DNA from: Adlercreutzia sp. ZJ473
GTDB lineage: Bacteria > Actinomycetota > Coriobacteriia > Coriobacteriales > Eggerthellaceae
Reading direction: 5' to 3'
Assembly: GCF_013185065.1 (NCBI RefSeq)
Contig: NZ_JAAVTO010000019.1
Span: 1 to 42,413 of the forward strand
DNA: 42,413 nucleotides
Shown: one piece after another, positions 17,999-27,338 of the stretch
How positions within the stretch are numbered: position 1 is the stretch's first letter
Layout of the letters: every line of letters starts with the position of its first letter
The notes under the pieces: generated by a model
Databases searched by the model: none
The model's input: the letters and a program-made list of their open reading frames with translations, nothing else
What the model was told of the DNA's origin: nothing
Translations under genes and position numbers: made by a program

Positions 17999-20080
17999 CT
18001 AGTAGAGCTTCGCGCCGGCGGGGATGCGGTCGCTCACCATGAGGAGGTTCAGGCGCTCCTCGGGCTGGCCGTCCTCGCCCGGCTCCTCGTGGATGGCCGA
18101 CAGCAGCATGCCGCAGGAGTAGACGCCCATCATCTTGCGCGGCGGCAGGTTGGTGATGGCGATGAGCGTGCGGCCCACCAGCTCCTCGGGCTCGTAGTAC
18201 GCGTGGATGCCCGAGAGGATGACGCGGTCAGCGTCCGTGCCGTCGTCGAGCGTGAACTGCAGCAGCTTCTTGGACTTGGGGACGGCCACGCACTCCTTCA
18301 CCTTCACGGCGCGGAAGTCCGACTTGCTGAAGGTGTCGAAGTCGACCTCCTCCTCGAAGAGCGGCTCGATGGCCACCTTCGAGAAGTCGATGGGCGCGGG
18401 AGCCTCAGCCGCCGAAGCGGAGGCGTCTGCAGCCGAGGACGGAGCCGTAGCCGCTGCTGAGGCGGGAGTCGCCGTAGCAGTCGCGGTCGCCGCCGTAGCC
18501 GAGGCCGGAATCGCAGCCGCCGTAGCAGCCGTCTCCACTGCCGCAGCCGCAACAACTCCCGCAGGCTTCGCGCCACCTGCCGGTACTTCGTCCTTCATGT
18601 GCGGGAAGAGCAGGACGTCGCGAATGGTCGGCGCGTCGGCGAGCAGCATGACCAAGCGGTCGATGCCCACGCCCACGCCGCCGGCCGGCGGCATGCCGTA
18701 CTCGAGCGCGCGGATGTAGTCGTGGTCGAAGCCCATGGCCTCGTCGTCGCCCATGTCCTTCGCCTCAACCTGCGCGCGGAAGCGCTCGGCCTGGTCAACC
18801 GGGTCGTTGAGCTCGGTGAAGGCGTTGGCGTACTCGTGCCCGCAGATGAACAGCTCGAAGCGCTGCGTGAGCTCGGGGTTGTCGGCCTTCTTCTTCGCGA
18901 GCGGGCTCACCTCGAGCGGGTGGTCGACCACGAAGGTGGGCTGCACGAGCTTGCTCTCGGCCACGGCCTCGAAGATCTCGGCGATGAGCTTGCCCTTGCC
19001 CCACGCGTCCTCCGCGTGCCCGCCGCTTCGCTCCAGGATGGCCACGAGCTCCTCGCGCGTGCGGTCGAAGCTCACGTCCTCGCCCGCGCCCTCGCTTGCC
19101 AGCTCGACCATGGACGCGCGGCGCCACTCGCCCGACAGGTCGATCTCCGTGCCCTGGTAGGTGATCTGCAGCGTGCCGCACGCCGCCAGCGCCGCCGCCT
19201 GGACGTAGCCCTGCGTGAGGTCCATCATGCCGTTCAGGTCGGAGAACGCCTGGTAAGCCTCCATGGTGGTGAACTCGGGGTTGTGGTACGGGTCCATGCC
19301 CTCGTTGCGGAACTGGCGCCCGATCTCGAACACCTTCTCGAAGCCGCCCACGAGCAGGCGCTTCAGGGGCAGCTCGGTGGCGATGCGCAGGTAGTAGTCG
19401 CGGTCGAGCGCGTTGAAGTGCGTGGTGAAGGGCTTGGCGTTCGCGCCGCCGATGATCGGGTGCAGAAACGGCGTCTCGACCTCGTAGAAGCCCTGGTCCT
19501 CCATGTAGCGGCGGATGGCCGACACGATCTTGAAGCGCTTCTCGAACACGCTGCGCACCTCGGGGTTGACCACCAGGTCAACGTAGCGCTGGCGGTAGCG
19601 CGTCTCCTTGTCGGTCAGGCCGTGGAACTTCTCGGGCAAAGGACGCAGGCTCTTGCTGAGCAACTCGAAGGACTCCACCGCCACGGACAGCTGGCCGCGC
19701 CTCGTGCGCATCATGGTGCCGTGCACGCCGATCCAGTCGCCCACGTCGAGGTCCTTGCACCGCGCGAAGGCGTCCTCGCCGAGCGCGTTGATGCGGCAGA
19801 ACAGCTGGATGGTGTCGGTGGCGTCCTGCAGCTCCAGAAACGCGATCTTGCCCTGCACGCGCTTGGCCATGACGCGGCCGGCCACGTCGACGGCGTCCTC
19901 GGTGGAGTCGCCGTCCTCGAGGTGCCCGTACAGCTCGTTCAGCTGCGCCACGTGGTGCGAGCAGGCGAAGGCGTGCCCGTAGGGGTCCTCCCCCGCCGCG
20001 ATGAGCGCGGCGCGCTTGGCGCGGCGCACCTCGATGGGGTCGTCTTCGATGGCCTCGGGGGCCTTGTTGTTCTCGGTCAT
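17999..20080 (-). CDS. lysS: Lysyl-tRNA synthetase (class II) fused to a C-terminal tRNA-binding domain
   Basis: 693 residues; usual bacterial LysRS is about 500. Residues 60-170 form the OB-fold anticodon domain (GRVMAKRVQGKIAFLELQD). The class II core has motif 1 around FKIVSAIRRYMEDQGFYEVE, motif 2 in FRNEGMDPYHNPEFTTMEAY and motif 3 in GVGVGIDRLVMLL. After LFPHMKDEV near residue 494 comes an Ala/Thr/Ser-rich linker of about 65 residues. A second OB domain of Trbp111/EMAP-II type follows from about 575 (DFRAVKVKECVAVPKSKKLL, RTLIAITNLPPRKMMGVYS), the kind usually seen at the C-terminus of MetRS. It should increase tRNA affinity. ATG 20080 has AAGGA 5 nt upstream. Confidence 0.95.
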   Translation of the reverse strand: MTENNKAPEAIEDDPIEVRRAKRAALIAAGEDPYGHAFACSHHVAQLNELYGHLEDGDSTEDAVDVAGRVMAKRVQGKIAFLELQDATDTIQLFCRINALGEDAFARCKDLDVGDWIGVHGTMMRTRRGQLSVAVESFELLSKSLRPLPEKFHGLTDKETRYRQRYVDLVVNPEVRSVFEKRFKIVSAIRRYMEDQGFYEVETPFLHPIIGGANAKPFTTHFNALDRDYYLRIATELPLKRLLVGGFEKVFEIGRQFRNEGMDPYHNPEFTTMEAYQAFSDLNGMMDLTQGYVQAAALAACGTLQITYQGTEIDLSGEWRRASMVELASEGAGEDVSFDRTREELVAILERSGGHAEDAWGKGKLIAEIFEAVAESKLVQPTFVVDHPLEVSPLAKKKADNPELTQRFELFICGHEYANAFTELNDPVDQAERFRAQVEAKDMGDDEAMGFDHDYIRALEYGMPPAGGVGVGIDRLVMLLADAPTIRDVLLFPHMKDEVPAGGAKPAGVVAAAAVETAATAAAIPASATAATATATATPASAAATAPSSAADASASAAEAPAPIDFSKVAIEPLFEEEVDFDTFSKSDFRAVKVKECVAVPKSKKLLQFTLDDGTDADRVILSGIHAYYEPEELVGRTLIAITNLPPRKMMGVYSCGMLLSAIHEEPGEDGQPEERLNLLMVSDRIPAGAKLY

Positions 20081-20120
20081 ATGAATCCTTGTCTCATATC
20101 ACAGGCAGTTCGCAACGTCA

Positions 20121-20226
20121 GCGAGAAGGGCTGAGGCGCCCCGCGTTGCCGTGAAAGCTCGAGGAAGCGCACTTCGTGCGCGACGAAAGCTCAGAGCGGC
20201 AAGGCGGGGGTGCCCCAGCCCTTCGC
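20121..20226. repeat. 106-bp long imperfect hairpin between greA and lysS
   Basis: Left arm 20121-20151 and right arm 20197-20226 are inverted copies with a few mismatches (GAAGGGCTG with CAGCCCTTC; GTTGCCG with CGGCAAGG). The central loop carries a second hairpin, GCGCAC-TTC-GTGCGC. No T-run follows on either strand, so it is not a standard terminator. It may be a structured leader of lysS or a palindromic repeat. Confidence 0.65.
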
Positions 20227-20270
20227 AGCATCGGCCAGCTTCATCGCCGCATGGGCGACGGCAAGCGCCC

Positions 20271-20741
20271 TTAGTGCTCGATCTTCAGGATCTCCATCGT
20301 GATCTCGCGGCCGGTCGGGCCGGTGGTCTCGATGTGGTCGCCCTTCTTGTGGCCCAGAAGCGCCGCGCCCACCGGCGACTCGTTGGAGATCTTGCCGGCA
20401 GCCACATCGCTCTCCGCGCCGCCCACGATGCTGAAGACGCGCTCGCGGCCGTTCATGTTGACCGTGACGGTCGAGCCGATGTTCACCTTGCTCGAGCGCT
20501 TCGGCGTGTTCACCACGGTGGCCTCAGACAGGATGCGGCTGATCTCGGCGATGCGCGCCTCCATCATGCCCTGCTCGTTCTTCGCGTCATCGTACTCGGA
20601 GTTCTCGGAGATGTCGCCGAACTCGCGCGCCACCTTGATGCGCTCGCCGATCTCGGCGCGCTTCTCGGTCTCGAGGTAGTGGAGCTCGTCCTCGAGCTTC
20701 TCACGGCCTTCCTGCGTAAGGATGTAGTTGCTGTCTGCCAT
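20271..20741 (-). CDS. greA: Transcription elongation factor GreA
   Basis: 156 residues, normal length. Stimulates RNA polymerase to cleave backtracked RNA. The N-terminal coiled coil ends in the acidic tip FGDISENSEYDDAKNEQ, with the catalytic Asp/Glu. The C-terminal FKBP-like domain contains GSTVTVNMNGRERVFSIVG and ISNESPVGAALLGHKKGD. ATG 20741 (MADSNYILTQEG) is the family start, with AAGGGGA upstream. It lies 190 bp upstream of lysS on the same strand, an arrangement (greA-lysS) seen in many Gram-positive bacteria, so cotranscription is plausible across the hairpin region. Confidence 0.97.
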   Translation of the reverse strand: MADSNYILTQEGREKLEDELHYLETEKRAEIGERIKVAREFGDISENSEYDDAKNEQGMMEARIAEISRILSEATVVNTPKRSSKVNIGSTVTVNMNGRERVFSIVGGAESDVAAGKISNESPVGAALLGHKKGDHIETTGPTGREITMEILKIEH

Positions 20742-20851
20742 TGACTTGCGTCCCCTTCTAACAAAGCAGCACGCTTGAGCTGACAAGCGTGCCACCTATC
20801 CGCTATGGAAGCGCCCAGCCGCGCGAGGCGGCTCGGCGCGCGTAACCTGCC

Positions 20852-21103
20852 CTACTCGGGCTTCTTCTTGACGACCTTCTTGGTGACCTTCTTCTGAGCA
20901 GGCTCCTCCTCGACGACCTCGACGACCTCGTCGTCGGCGGCCTCCTCGACCTCCTTCTCGCCTGCGCCCATGCCTTCGCGCAGGTTCTTCACCGTCTTGC
21001 CCAGCGCGCTGCCAAGCTTCGGAAGGTTCTTCGGGCCGAAGATAAGCAGGATGACCACGAGAATGATAAGAAGCTCGGGCACGCCCATTCCCAGAATTCG
21101 CAT
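20852..21103 (-). CDS. tatA: Sec-independent translocase subunit TatA
   Basis: 83 residues. One N-terminal membrane helix (GVPELLIILVVILLIFGPKN) is followed by the FGPKNLPKLGSALGKTVKNL amphipathic helix that defines TatA, then a highly charged Glu/Lys tail ending KKVVKKKPE. It forms the pore-like oligomer that exports folded proteins together with TatC, encoded at 41433-42218. ATG 21103 has GGAGG at good spacing. It stands alone here, 20 kb from tatC. Confidence 0.93.
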   Translation of the reverse strand: MRILGMGVPELLIILVVILLIFGPKNLPKLGSALGKTVKNLREGMGAGEKEVEEAADDEVVEVVEEEPAQKKVTKKVVKKKPE

Positions 21104-21496
21104 CAGATCCTCCGTAAAGGCTCACGCAGGGCGGAGCCCCGCATATGTGGGCAGGGCTGCAAGCCCCGCGATTTCTACCGCTCGTCAGGGTAGCACAACA
21201 TGCCCACCGCGACGCGCTCTCCCTTACAAAGAACACAGGCGCCCCGCATACGGCGCCTGCGAGCGCCTGCTGCCGAGGCACGGGGGCATAGGCGCGCTCC
21301 ACGAGGCAGCCATCCTTGGCCATGGCGGGCGCTCGCCGCCTCCGCAGCCAGGGACAAGCTGACGACGGCAGACAGCCTGCGAGCGCCCGCTGCCGAGGCA
21401 CAGCGCCCGAAGACGCGAAAGCGCCCTCCCGGCGGGAGGGCGCTTGGCTGGCCGCTTGCCTCTCGGCCGCGCTTCCCGGCCGAGCTTCTCGGCTGG
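21104..21496. other. Intergenic region with 27-bp direct repeats and eno terminator
   Basis: 393 bp. Two near-identical 27-bp copies (GCCTGCGAGCGCC-Y-GCTGCC..., at 21255-21281 and 21375-21401) are 120 bp apart. The hairpin 21419-21445 (AGCGCCCTCCC / GGGAGGGCGCT) followed by TTTC on the minus strand is the probable eno terminator. No gene seen. Confidence 0.6.
21419..21445 (-). terminator. Probable terminator of eno
   Basis: Perfect 12-bp stem with a 3-nt loop region, followed on the minus strand by only three T. It lies 52 bp after the eno stop. Confidence 0.6.
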
Positions 21497-22798
<1,302 letters not shown>

Positions 22799-22832
22799 CT
22801 AGCAGACAACGGATGCTTCCTTGCAGGTCAAA

Positions 22833-23558
22833 TCATAGCACGACTGCGAGCGCGGCGCACAGGGCGCACCCCCCTGCGAGCACGATGGCGCTGCGCGCGG
22901 TGAAGCGACGCGGGGAGAGGGCGGTGCGCGGGCCTGCGCCGTAGCAGCGCGCGTCCATGGCCTGCGCGAGCACGTCGGCGCGGCGGAACAGCCCCACGAG
23001 CACCGGCACGAACACGCCGCCCCAAGCGCGCAGGCGCGCCATGAGGCCGCCGTCGAACGCCGCGGCGCGCGACCGCTGGGCGTCGCGCACGCAGACGAGC
23101 TCCTCGTACATGAGCGGGATGAAGCGCAGGGCGACCGAGCAGACGGCGGCGACGTCGTCTGCGGGCAGGCCGACGCGGCGCGCGGGGCGCAGAAAGCCCG
23201 CGAGCGCGTCTGAGAGCTCGGTTGAGGTCGACGTGAGGCTCACCGCGAAGCTGGCGAGCACGAGCGCCACGATGCGCGCGCCGAGAAAGCAGCCGCGCAG
23301 CGGGTCGGCGAGGTTGAACAGCACGGAGAGCGCCGCGAGCGCAAAGGCCGGAGCGCCGAGGCGCAGCACGCGCGAGGGCGGCAGGCGCGCCATGAGCAGC
23401 GCGATCGCGAGAAAGGCCGCCATGCAGGCCATGCCCGCCCAGGTGTCGACGAAGAAGAGCGCGGCCGAGTACGCCGCGAGGATCGCGACCTTCGCGCGCG
23501 CGTCGAGGCGGTGGACGGGCGAGGCGCCCGCGGGGCTGGCTGGCATGTGCGTCTGCAT
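22833..23558 (-). CDS. Energy-coupling factor (ECF) transporter transmembrane protein EcfT / CbiQ-like
   Basis: 241 residues with about five membrane segments. Starts in the family style with HRLDARAKVAILAAYSAALFF (short coupling helix then first membrane segment). Ends with the diagnostic cytoplasmic coupling motif FRRADVLAQAMDARCYG, which contacts the ATPase dimer. ECF transporters take up vitamins or metals. No EcfA ATPases or substrate-binding S component are encoded next to it, so this is a solitary T component of unknown substrate. ATG 23558 has no clear Shine-Dalgarno; a CATACT hexamer ends seven bases upstream, so this could be another leaderless start. A short Met/Pro-rich N-terminus precedes the motif. 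Confidence 0.85.
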   Translation of the reverse strand: MQTHMPASPAGASPVHRLDARAKVAILAAYSAALFFVDTWAGMACMAAFLAIALLMARLPPSRVLRLGAPAFALAALSVLFNLADPLRGCFLGARIVALVLASFAVSLTSTSTELSDALAGFLRPARRVGLPADDVAAVCSVALRFIPLMYEELVCVRDAQRSRAAAFDGGLMARLRAWGGVFVPVLVGLFRRADVLAQAMDARCYGAGPRTALSPRRFTARSAIVLAGGCALCAALAVVL

Positions 23559-23675
23559 GCGAGCAGTATGCCACATCGCGCCCGCGCGCGCAGCAGCGCG
23601 CAGCAGGACCGCGCGCTCAGGGCAGGGCGCCGCCCTCCGGACATGCCGCCGCGCGCGCAGCAGCACGGCGGGACG

Positions 23676-24821
23676 CTAGCTCGTCACCTTGAGCGCCACG
23701 AGGGTGCGGAACTCGCGCCCCGCGCGCTCGGCCTCGAACGTGCCGTCGTAGCGCTCGGCGATGGCGTCGAGGATGATGGTGCCCCACCCGTGCTCGCGGA
23801 AGGGCGCGCGAGGCTCGGGCACGGGGAGGGAGGGTGCGCCGTCGCCCGCGGCCGCCGGGCCGCCCGCCAGGCCGCCTGCAGCCGCCGCTCCGACCGTCCC
23901 AGCCGCTTGACCGTCCGCGGCCGCCGCCCCAGCCGCAGCCGCCTGACCGTCCGCGGCCGCCGCCCCAGCCGCTCCAGCCGCGGCCGCCTTCGCCGCGATC
24001 CTCGCGTCCAAGATCTCATCAGCTGCGCTGCGGCAGCTGTTCGTCGCCTCGAGCATGAAGAACCCGCCCGCCACGCGCGCCTTCATGGTGATGAAGCGCT
24101 CCGAGGCGGGGTTCACCTGCGCGCATGCCGCGATGGCGTTGTCCATCACGTTGGAGAACACGGCGCACAGATCGACGTTCCGCACCGCCAGGTCATACGG
24201 CACCTGCAGCGCGAGGTCCGTGCGGATGCCCTGCTGGGCGCACAGCTCCAGCTTCGAGTCGAGCAGCGCGTCGACCACCGGGTGCCCGCACGAGCTCGGG
24301 CGCACGCGCACCCAGGCAGAGGCGCTCCTCATCTGCCGCCTCACGTTCTCGACCATGTCCTCGGGCGCCTCGCCCGCCTCAACCGCCTCGAGCTCGTCGA
24401 GCGCGCGCACCACCCGCTCGAGGCGCCCGGCGATGTCGGCCTTGGCGTGGCGCGCGTCGGCCGCGTCGGCCTCGAGGCGCGCGAGGTGCTCGACCTGCAG
24501 CTCCATCTGCTCGCGCAAGACGCGCTCGCGCTCCTCCACGAGGTCCTTCTCCTCGGATGCGTTCAGCGCCTTCACCAGCACCACGTCACCCGCCGCGCAC
24601 AGGCCGCCCGACGCCACGACCAGCGCGTAGAACCACGTGGGGACGTCGTTCATGATGAAGCACACCAAGAGGAACGCCATGATGACGACCTGCATGCCGG
24701 GGATGAGCACGTTCGCCCACCAGCGCAGGCGCGAGTAGCGGCGCAGGCGGCGCGCGAACATCACCGTCACCACCGCAAGCACGAGCACCACCGCGCAGGC
24801 TATGGCGAGGCGCACCGTCAT
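23676..24821 (-). CDS. Membrane-anchored GHKL ATPase protein (histidine kinase partner)
   Basis: 381 residues. Three membrane segments (about 4-22, 39-58, 62-83) are followed by a coiled coil (85-120) and a degenerate dimerisation helix at 121-145, where the His is kept (ARHAKADI, H125) but the following acidic residue is not. The HATPase_c domain follows: N box NVMDNAIAAC at 224-233, G box GWGTIIL at 345-351. The ATP lid between them is replaced by about 65 Ala/Gly residues with the repeat AAAADGQA (270-335). The gene overlaps the preceding membrane protein gene by 4 bp (ATGA). It is likely the catalytic half of a split AgrC-type sensor. Confidence 0.8.
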   Translation of the reverse strand: MTVRLAIACAVVLVLAVVTVMFARRLRRYSRLRWWANVLIPGMQVVIMAFLLVCFIMNDVPTWFYALVVASGGLCAAGDVVLVKALNASEEKDLVEERERVLREQMELQVEHLARLEADAADARHAKADIAGRLERVVRALDELEAVEAGEAPEDMVENVRRQMRSASAWVRVRPSSCGHPVVDALLDSKLELCAQQGIRTDLALQVPYDLAVRNVDLCAVFSNVMDNAIAACAQVNPASERFITMKARVAGGFFMLEATNSCRSAADEILDARIAAKAAAAGAAGAAAADGQAAAAGAAAADGQAAGTVGAAAAGGLAGGPAAAGDGAPSLPVPEPRAPFREHGWGTIILDAIAERYDGTFEAERAGREFRTLVALKVTS

Positions 24822-25765
24822 GAGCGCTCCCCTTCCGCCCGCGCGCCCGCACCCGCAGCCGCCCCCACGCTCTGCTCGAGCGCGTCGCCCCGCTCCTCGC
24901 AGCAGGTCTCCATGGCCTCGACGATCTCGCGAGCGCGCACGAGGTCGCCGCGCACGATGAGGTCGTTGACCACCTGCAGCTGGTTGCGCACGTCATGGCG
25001 CAGGCGCGCCACGCCCTCGATGCTCTTCACCACATGCTGGTATCGTTCCAGATATACGCTCAGCTGCTCCTCGAGCATGCGCACGCGCCCCTCGGCGCGC
25101 CGCCGGCGCTCGAACCGGTCGACGACCACCATCAGGTACACGTCGACCACCACGCATGCCAGGCTCAGCGTCATGCTTCCCATGCTGAGGAAGAGCTTCT
25201 CGCCCCCGAGGAACTGCATGGCGTAGATGCACAGCGACAAGAGCAGCGTCTGCGTGATGAGAAGGCCGGCGATGAAGGGGAACCCGTGCCCGTGCCCCTC
25301 GCCCGAGAGCTTTCGCAGCGCCGCGCCCGAAGCACCCATAAGCAGCGCCACGAGGAGCAGGTGCATCACGCGCACCAGCCAGAACTCCGGCATGAGCGCG
25401 CCGAGGTCATCCCCGCGCGCCATCAACATGCCCGTGAGCGCATACCACAGGACCATGCCGAGCACCTCGGACACCGACATCGCGATGAACAGGATCACCA
25501 AGGCGAAGATGCGGTAGCCCGCACGCCCCTTCGACATGACGTACGGCAGAACGAAGTACTCCGCCAGGCCGATGACCACGCGAACGAGCGGCGAGACGTC
25601 CAAGCGGACGAACGAGACGCTTATGCAGGCAGCCATGCGCAGCACCCAGAACAACGGGACGTTGCGCATGTTGAGCACTTTCGTGCAAGCAAAGGCGTAC
25701 ACGATCTCCACGGGAAGAACGCTCAGCGCCTCGATTGCGTCAATCCACGTCAACCCCGCTCGCAC
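24818..25765 (-). CDS. AgrC-like membrane sensor with H box but no ATPase domain
   Basis: 315 residues. Six or seven membrane segments (about 12-30, 40-56, 60-78, 85-110, 128-146, 162-186, 192-214), then a basic coiled coil (218-250) and a typical phospho-acceptor helix RLRHDVRNQLQVVNDLI with H257. The protein then stops after a 30-residue Ala/Gly tail: there is no N box, G1 or G2 box. It therefore cannot phosphorylate itself. It starts 17 bp after the response-regulator gene. The GTG start at 25765 lies very close to AGGAAGG; TTG at 25753 is an alternative. It probably pairs with the ATPase protein encoded next. Confidence 0.8.
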   Translation of the reverse strand: MRAGLTWIDAIEALSVLPVEIVYAFACTKVLNMRNVPLFWVLRMAACISVSFVRLDVSPLVRVVIGLAEYFVLPYVMSKGRAGYRIFALVILFIAMSVSEVLGMVLWYALTGMLMARGDDLGALMPEFWLVRVMHLLLVALLMGASGAALRKLSGEGHGHGFPFIAGLLITQTLLLSLCIYAMQFLGGEKLFLSMGSMTLSLACVVVDVYLMVVVDRFERRRRAEGRVRMLEEQLSVYLERYQHVVKSIEGVARLRHDVRNQLQVVNDLIVRGDLVRAREIVEAMETCCEERGDALEQSVGAAAGAGARAEGERS

Positions 25766-25781
25766 CCTTCCTCGTGGCGCG

Positions 25782-26498
25782 CTACAAGCCAGCGCGCAAA
25801 TGCGACAGAAGCTCTTCCTTCACGTACTTGCGGCGCTTCTGGCTCACCGGCACGCTCGCGCCGGAGAGCAGCACCACCTCGTCAGCGCGCAGCTCGGACA
25901 CGTTGTCCATGTTGACGAGGAAGCTCTTGTGGCACTGCATGAACGACGCAGGCAGAAGCTCGGACATGCGCGCGAGCGAGCCGTACGTCTCCACCACGCC
26001 GTCGGCGCCGTGGATGCGGATCTTGCGGCGGTCGCTCTCGACGTAGTCGACGCGCTCGGGAAGGATGCGGATGATGTTGCCGCCCACCGACACGGCCAGC
26101 GGGCGGGACAGCGCGGCCTCCAGGTTGCGCAGCGCCTTGTCGATGGCGTCGAACAGCTCAGCCTGGTCGATCGGCTTCACGAGGAAGTAGATATGGCTCG
26201 ACTGGTACACGCGCGTGCAGTTCTCAGCATAGCCCGTGGCGTAGATCACCTGCGTCGAGGAGCCCTCCGGGAAGAGCTCCCTCACCAGCTCCACGCCGTC
26301 CTCGTCAGCCAGGCAGATGTCCATGAACACGATGCCCGGCGCCGCGTCGGAGCTGCCGCGCGCCATGAGCTTGCGCAGCTGAGCAGCGCTCTCGACATGC
26401 GTCAACGCGAAAGTCGCGCTCTCGGGATGCTCGCCGACCATGCGCTCCAAGATGCGCGCCTGCTCGAGGTCATCCTCGACTATCAATACGTTCACCAT
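25782..26498 (-). CDS. LytTR-family response regulator
   Basis: 238 residues. The receiver domain (1-120) has the acidic pocket VEDD (D9/D10), the phospho-acceptor D60 in FMDICLADEDG, and conserved Thr and Lys in YATGY and LVKPIDQ. The LytTR DNA-binding domain (about 130-238) shows IIRILPERVDYVESDRRKI, MQCHKSFLVNMDNV and VPVSQKRRKYVKEEL. Proteins of this AgrA type bind paired direct repeats in promoters, often of peptide or virulence genes. ATG 26498 has GGGGA six bases upstream. First gene of the three-gene signalling operon; its promoter contains a G10 tract. Confidence 0.93.
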   Translation of the reverse strand: MVNVLIVEDDLEQARILERMVGEHPESATFALTHVESAAQLRKLMARGSSDAAPGIVFMDICLADEDGVELVRELFPEGSSTQVIYATGYAENCTRVYQSSHIYFLVKPIDQAELFDAIDKALRNLEAALSRPLAVSVGGNIIRILPERVDYVESDRRKIRIHGADGVVETYGSLARMSELLPASFMQCHKSFLVNMDNVSELRADEVVLLSGASVPVSQKRRKYVKEELLSHLRAGL

Positions 26499-26535
26499 GT
26501 TCGATCCCCACGTCACTTCAATGTTGCCAAAAAGT

Positions 26536-26567
26536 ATTATACAGAACGACACCCCCCCCCCGAGCAA
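26536..26567 (-). promoter_or_regulatory. Promoter of the LytTR operon with a G10 homopolymer in the spacer
   Basis: On the minus strand TTGCTC (26567-26562) is followed by GGGGGGGGGG and then TGTCGTTCTG before a perfect TATAAT (26541-26536). The spacer is 20 bp, about three more than optimal. Slippage in the G10 tract would change the spacing. Confidence 0.6.
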
Positions 26568-26633
26568 GACCGCCGCAAACCGCGCGGCAAACGGGGGGAA
26601 GCTGCATTTTAACCCATTATCATGGGAAAGCGC

Positions 26634-26669
26634 AAAAAAGGGACCGCAGGCGGTATCGCCTGCGGTCCC
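26634..26669 (-). terminator. Terminator of the infA-rplQ ribosomal operon
   Basis: Perfect 13-bp hairpin GGGACCGCAGGCG-loop-CGCCTGCGGTCCC followed on the minus strand by six T, 90 bp after the rplQ stop. Confidence 0.9.
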
Positions 26670-26758
26670 CCCTGCTTTGCATAGAGCTCTCAGCGTCCCG
26701 CTCGCCGTCTTGCGGCTGGGCCAGCGGACGCCCCTCGCACCCAAAAGGAAGCGAGCAG

Positions 26759-27325
26759 CTACTCGGCCTTCTCCTCGGCCTTCTCCTCGGCCGGAGCCTC
26801 AGCCTCAGCGGGCTCCTCAGCCGGAGCTTCCTCAGCCTCAGCGACCTCGGCAGCCTTCTCCTCGGCCTCGGGCTCCTCAGCGGACTCCTCGACCTTCTTC
26901 GGAGCGGCCTTCTTGGCCTTCGCCGGCTTCTCCTCGGCCTTCTCTGCGTCAGCCTTGAACTTCACGGGCTCGGTCACGAGCTCCATGATGACCATGGGGG
27001 CGTTGTCGCCCTTGCGGTTGCCGAGCTTCATGATGCGGGTGTAGCCGCCCGGACGATCCTTGAACATGCCCTGCTCGACCTTCTCGAAGATCTCGCGGAC
27101 CAGGTCCTTGTCGTTCAGGTAGGCGATGGCCAGACGACGGGAGTGCAGATCGCCGCGCTTCGCCCAGGTGATAATCTTGTCAACGTCGGGGCGGATTTCC
27201 TTAGCACGGGATTCGACCGTCTTGATGCGGTCGTTCAGGAACAGGGCGGCAACCAGGCTGCGCTTCATAGCCTTGGTGTGGCTCCAGTCGGTGCCCAGCT
27301 TGCGCCCCTTCTTGTAGTGTCTCAT
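26759..27325 (-). CDS. rplQ: 50S ribosomal protein L17 with long acidic tail
   Basis: 188 residues. Residues 1-122 are classic L17 (MRHYKKGRKLGTDWSHTKAM, RIKTVESRAKEIRPDVDK, PGGYTRIMKLGNRKGDNAPM). The last 65 residues are a Lys/Glu/Ala-rich low-complexity tail with repeats of PAEE and AEE that normal L17 (about 120 residues) lacks. Such tails occur in some actinobacterial L17 proteins. Last gene of the infA-rpmJ-rpsM-rpsK-rpsD-rpoA-rplQ operon, 13 bp after rpoA. Confidence 0.97.
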   Translation of the reverse strand: MRHYKKGRKLGTDWSHTKAMKRSLVAALFLNDRIKTVESRAKEIRPDVDKIITWAKRGDLHSRRLAIAYLNDKDLVREIFEKVEQGMFKDRPGGYTRIMKLGNRKGDNAPMVIMELVTEPVKFKADAEKAEEKPAKAKKAAPKKVEESAEEPEAEEKAAEVAEAEEAPAEEPAEAEAPAEEKAEEKAE

Positions 27326-27338
27326 GATCTTAAGTCTC

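Noticed and set aside
20081-20270. T-box riboswitch controlling lysS
   Set aside because: No specifier loop, no AGGGUGGNACCGCG-like T-box sequence and no antiterminator could be found; only the long hairpin.
23676-24821. Complete stand-alone sensor kinase
   Set aside because: The H box lacks the acidic residue after His and the preceding gene supplies an intact one, so a split kinase fits better.
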